Source of the DNA: CAVUAT01 sp963848045
GTDB lineage: Bacteria; Actinomycetota; Thermoleophilia; Solirubrobacterales; 70-9
Direction of reading: 5' to 3'
Length of the DNA: 64,000 nt
Assembly (NCBI GenBank): GCA_963848045.1
Contig: CAWKCC010000001.1
Coordinates: 124,001-188,000 of the forward strand
Shown: positions 62,527 to 64,000 of the stretch, piece by piece
Layout of the letters: each line of letters begins with the position of its first letter
Position numbering within the stretch: the first letter of the stretch is position 1
The notes under the pieces: generated by a model
What the model was told of the DNA's origin: nothing
The model's input: the letters and a program-made list of their open reading frames with translations, nothing else
The model's database searches: none
Made by a program: the position numbers and the translations under genes

Positions 62527-64000
62527 ATGCCTGACCATGACGTCTTGGTGATCGGAGCGGGACTGGCCGGCCAGCGTGCCGCGCTGGCCGCCGCCCAGCA
62601 GGGTGTCTCGGTGGGGATCATCAGCAAGGTCCACCCCGTGCGCTCGCACTCCAACGCCGCCCAGGGTGGCATCAACGCCGCTCTGAATCCCGGCGACTCC
62701 TGGGAGTCGCACGCATTCGACACGGTCAAGGGGTCCGACTACCTCGGCGATCAGGACGCGATCGAGATCATGTGCCGCGAGGCTCCCGATGAGATCCTCC
62801 ACCTCGAGCACCTCGGCGTCACCTTCCACCGCAACGAGGAGGGCAAGCTCGGCACCCGCGCCTTCGGCGGGGCCTCAGCGGCGCGCACCTACTACGTCGC
62901 CGACATCACCGGCCAGGCGATCATGCACGTTCTCTACGAGCAGCTGATGAAGCACTCCGACGACGTCGCCCGCTACGAGGAGTACTTCACCACCGCCCTC
63001 GCCATGGACGACGACGGCAACTGCGTCGGAGCGGTCTGCCGCGACATCCGCGACGGCTCGATGGAGCTGTTCGGCGCCAAGGCGGTGATCCTCGCCACCG
63101 GCGGCAACGGGCAGGTGTGGCAGCCGACCACCAATGCCCTGATCTGCACCGGCGACGGCATCTCGATGGCTTACCGGGTCGGCGCCACCCTGATGGACAT
63201 GGAGATGATCCAGTACCACCCCACGACGCTGGCCGGCAAGGGATTCCTGATCACCGAGGGCGCCCGCGGCGAGGGCGCGCACCTGCTCAACGCCAAGGGC
63301 GAGCGCTTCATGGAGCGATACGCGCCCAACAAGATGGAGCTCGCCTCACGCGATGTGGTCAGCCGCGCCGAGCAGACAGAGATCAACGAGGGCCGGGGCT
63401 TCCCCGACGGCACCGTCGCGCTCGACATCACCGTGGTGCCTCGCAAGCGCATCCACGAGGCCTTGCGCGAGATCGTGCTGGTCGGCCGCGACTTCGCAGG
63501 AGTGGACATCACCAAGGAGCCGATCCACATCAAGCCGGGTAACCACTACACGATGGGCGGCATCAAGACCGACGTCGACGGCCGCACCAACGTGCCCGGG
63601 CTCTACGCGGCCGGCGAGTGCGCCTGCGTCTCGGTGCACGGCGGCAACCGCCTCGGCGCAAACTCGCTGCTCGACACGCTGATCTTCGGCAAGCGCTCTG
63701 GCGTCGACGCCGCGAGCCGGGCCAAGGGGCGCGAGCAGGCCCGCCCCTCGCAGGCCGCTCTGGACGAGGAGCAGGCCAGGATCGACGGCATCCTGGGCCG
63801 CGAGAAGGGCTCCGGCCGCCGGGTCTCCGAGATCCGCAAGGAGCTGGGCGAGACGATGGACAAGCATGTGGCCGTCTTCCGCGACGCCGACGGGATCAGG
63901 GAGGCTCTCGATGTCGTAAATCGCCTCAAGCAGGAGGCGGAGAGCTGCTACGTCGATGACCGCGGCAGCGTCTTCAACCAGGACGTTCTGGGCGCGATCG
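62527..64000 (+). CDS. sdhA: Succinate dehydrogenase/fumarate reductase flavoprotein subunit (3' end outside window)
   Basis: 491 codons visible. FAD-binding GAGLAGQRAALAAAQQG; SHSNAAQGGINAAL keeps the His that forms the covalent flavin link; EMIQYHPTTLAGKGFLITEGARGEGAHLLN carries substrate-binding His and catalytic Arg; HYTMGGIKTD and CACVSVHGGNRLGANSLLD follow. Oxidises succinate to fumarate in the TCA/respiratory chain. The Fe-S and membrane subunits presumably lie beyond the window or elsewhere. ATG at 62527 matches the family start. Confidence 0.95.
   Translation, partial: MPDHDVLVIGAGLAGQRAALAAAQQGVSVGIISKVHPVRSHSNAAQGGINAALNPGDSWESHAFDTVKGSDYLGDQDAIEIMCREAPDEILHLEHLGVTFHRNEEGKLGTRAFGGASAARTYYVADITGQAIMHVLYEQLMKHSDDVARYEEYFTTALAMDDDGNCVGAVCRDIRDGSMELFGAKAVILATGGNGQVWQPTTNALICTGDGISMAYRVGATLMDMEMIQYHPTTLAGKGFLITEGARGEGAHLLNAKGERFMERYAPNKMELASRDVVSRAEQTEINEGRGFPDGTVALDITVVPRKRIHEALREIVLVGRDFAGVDITKEPIHIKPGNHYTMGGIKTDVDGRTNVPGLYAAGECACVSVHGGNRLGANSLLDTLIFGKRSGVDAASRAKGREQARPSQAALDEEQARIDGILGREKGSGRRVSEIRKELGETMDKHVAVFRDADGIREALDVVNRLKQEAESCYVDDRGSVFNQDVLGAI

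Overview
The window comes from a high-GC, gene-dense bacterium. It is most likely an actinobacterium, and probably of the Thermoleophilia/Solirubrobacterales. The lineage is an inference from three things: strong G/C third-position bias that leaves long antisense frames open, actinobacterial gene order (tRNA-Gln, glmU, prs, rplY, pth, mfd, mazG, eno, ftsB/divIC; metG, tatD, ksgA, ispE), and secreted proteins with lysine-rich tails. No 16S gene is present to confirm it. I see no phage, transposase, integrase or CRISPR array.

Layout. 1-8.8 kb (minus): four tandem paralogous polytopic membrane proteins with a GT-C glycosyltransferase-like architecture, in a tightly coupled operon. 8.9-26 kb: a housekeeping block (divIC/ftsB, eno, mazG, SurA-like chaperone, mfd, crotonase, pth, rplY, prs, glmU, tRNA-Gln) interrupted by accessory genes (ABC1 kinase, GDPD phosphodiesterase, lipoprotein, a frameshifted secreted protein, DJ-1/PfpI enzyme). 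25.7-36 kb: PucR regulator, DedA-PAP2 fusion, ispE-ksgA-tatD, two secreted proteins, metG, RemA/DUF370-like protein, rsmI and ROK glucokinase. 36-46 kb: LytR-CpsA-Psr protein, FmdB-like protein, PQQ-type sugar dehydrogenase, glyS, and a TetR/diiron-protein divergon with a perfect 22-bp palindromic operator. 46-53.8 kb: lon-hsp20, MBL hydrolase, fatty acid hydroxylase, D-2-hydroxyacid dehydrogenase, an AT-hook/winged-helix protein and mdh. 54-64 kb: AbiEi-DUF559 fusion, icd, AidB-like acyl-CoA dehydrogenase, a decayed enoyl-CoA hydratase, M28 peptidase, GGDEF cyclase, site-2 protease and the start of sdhA.

How the genes work together. The housekeeping genes supply translation (pth, rplY, metG, glyS, tRNA-Gln, ksgA, rsmI), repair (mfd, mazG), envelope precursors (glmU, ispE, LCP) and central carbon metabolism (eno, glucokinase, mdh, icd, sdhA). 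Many genes overlap by 1-4 nt. Three convergent pairs share a CTAG that serves as both stop codons. At least ten starts lie 6-9 nt after a TANNNT hexamer, which suggests frequent leaderless transcription.

The most notable observations are: the tRNA-Gln in which the near-universal G19-C56 elbow pair appears swapped to C19-G56; the four-paralog GT-C-like operon, one member of which has lost the presumed catalytic Asp; the diiron-SCP2 fusion under a TetR palindrome; the AT-hook/winged-helix protein; and the lysine-rich secreted-protein tails.
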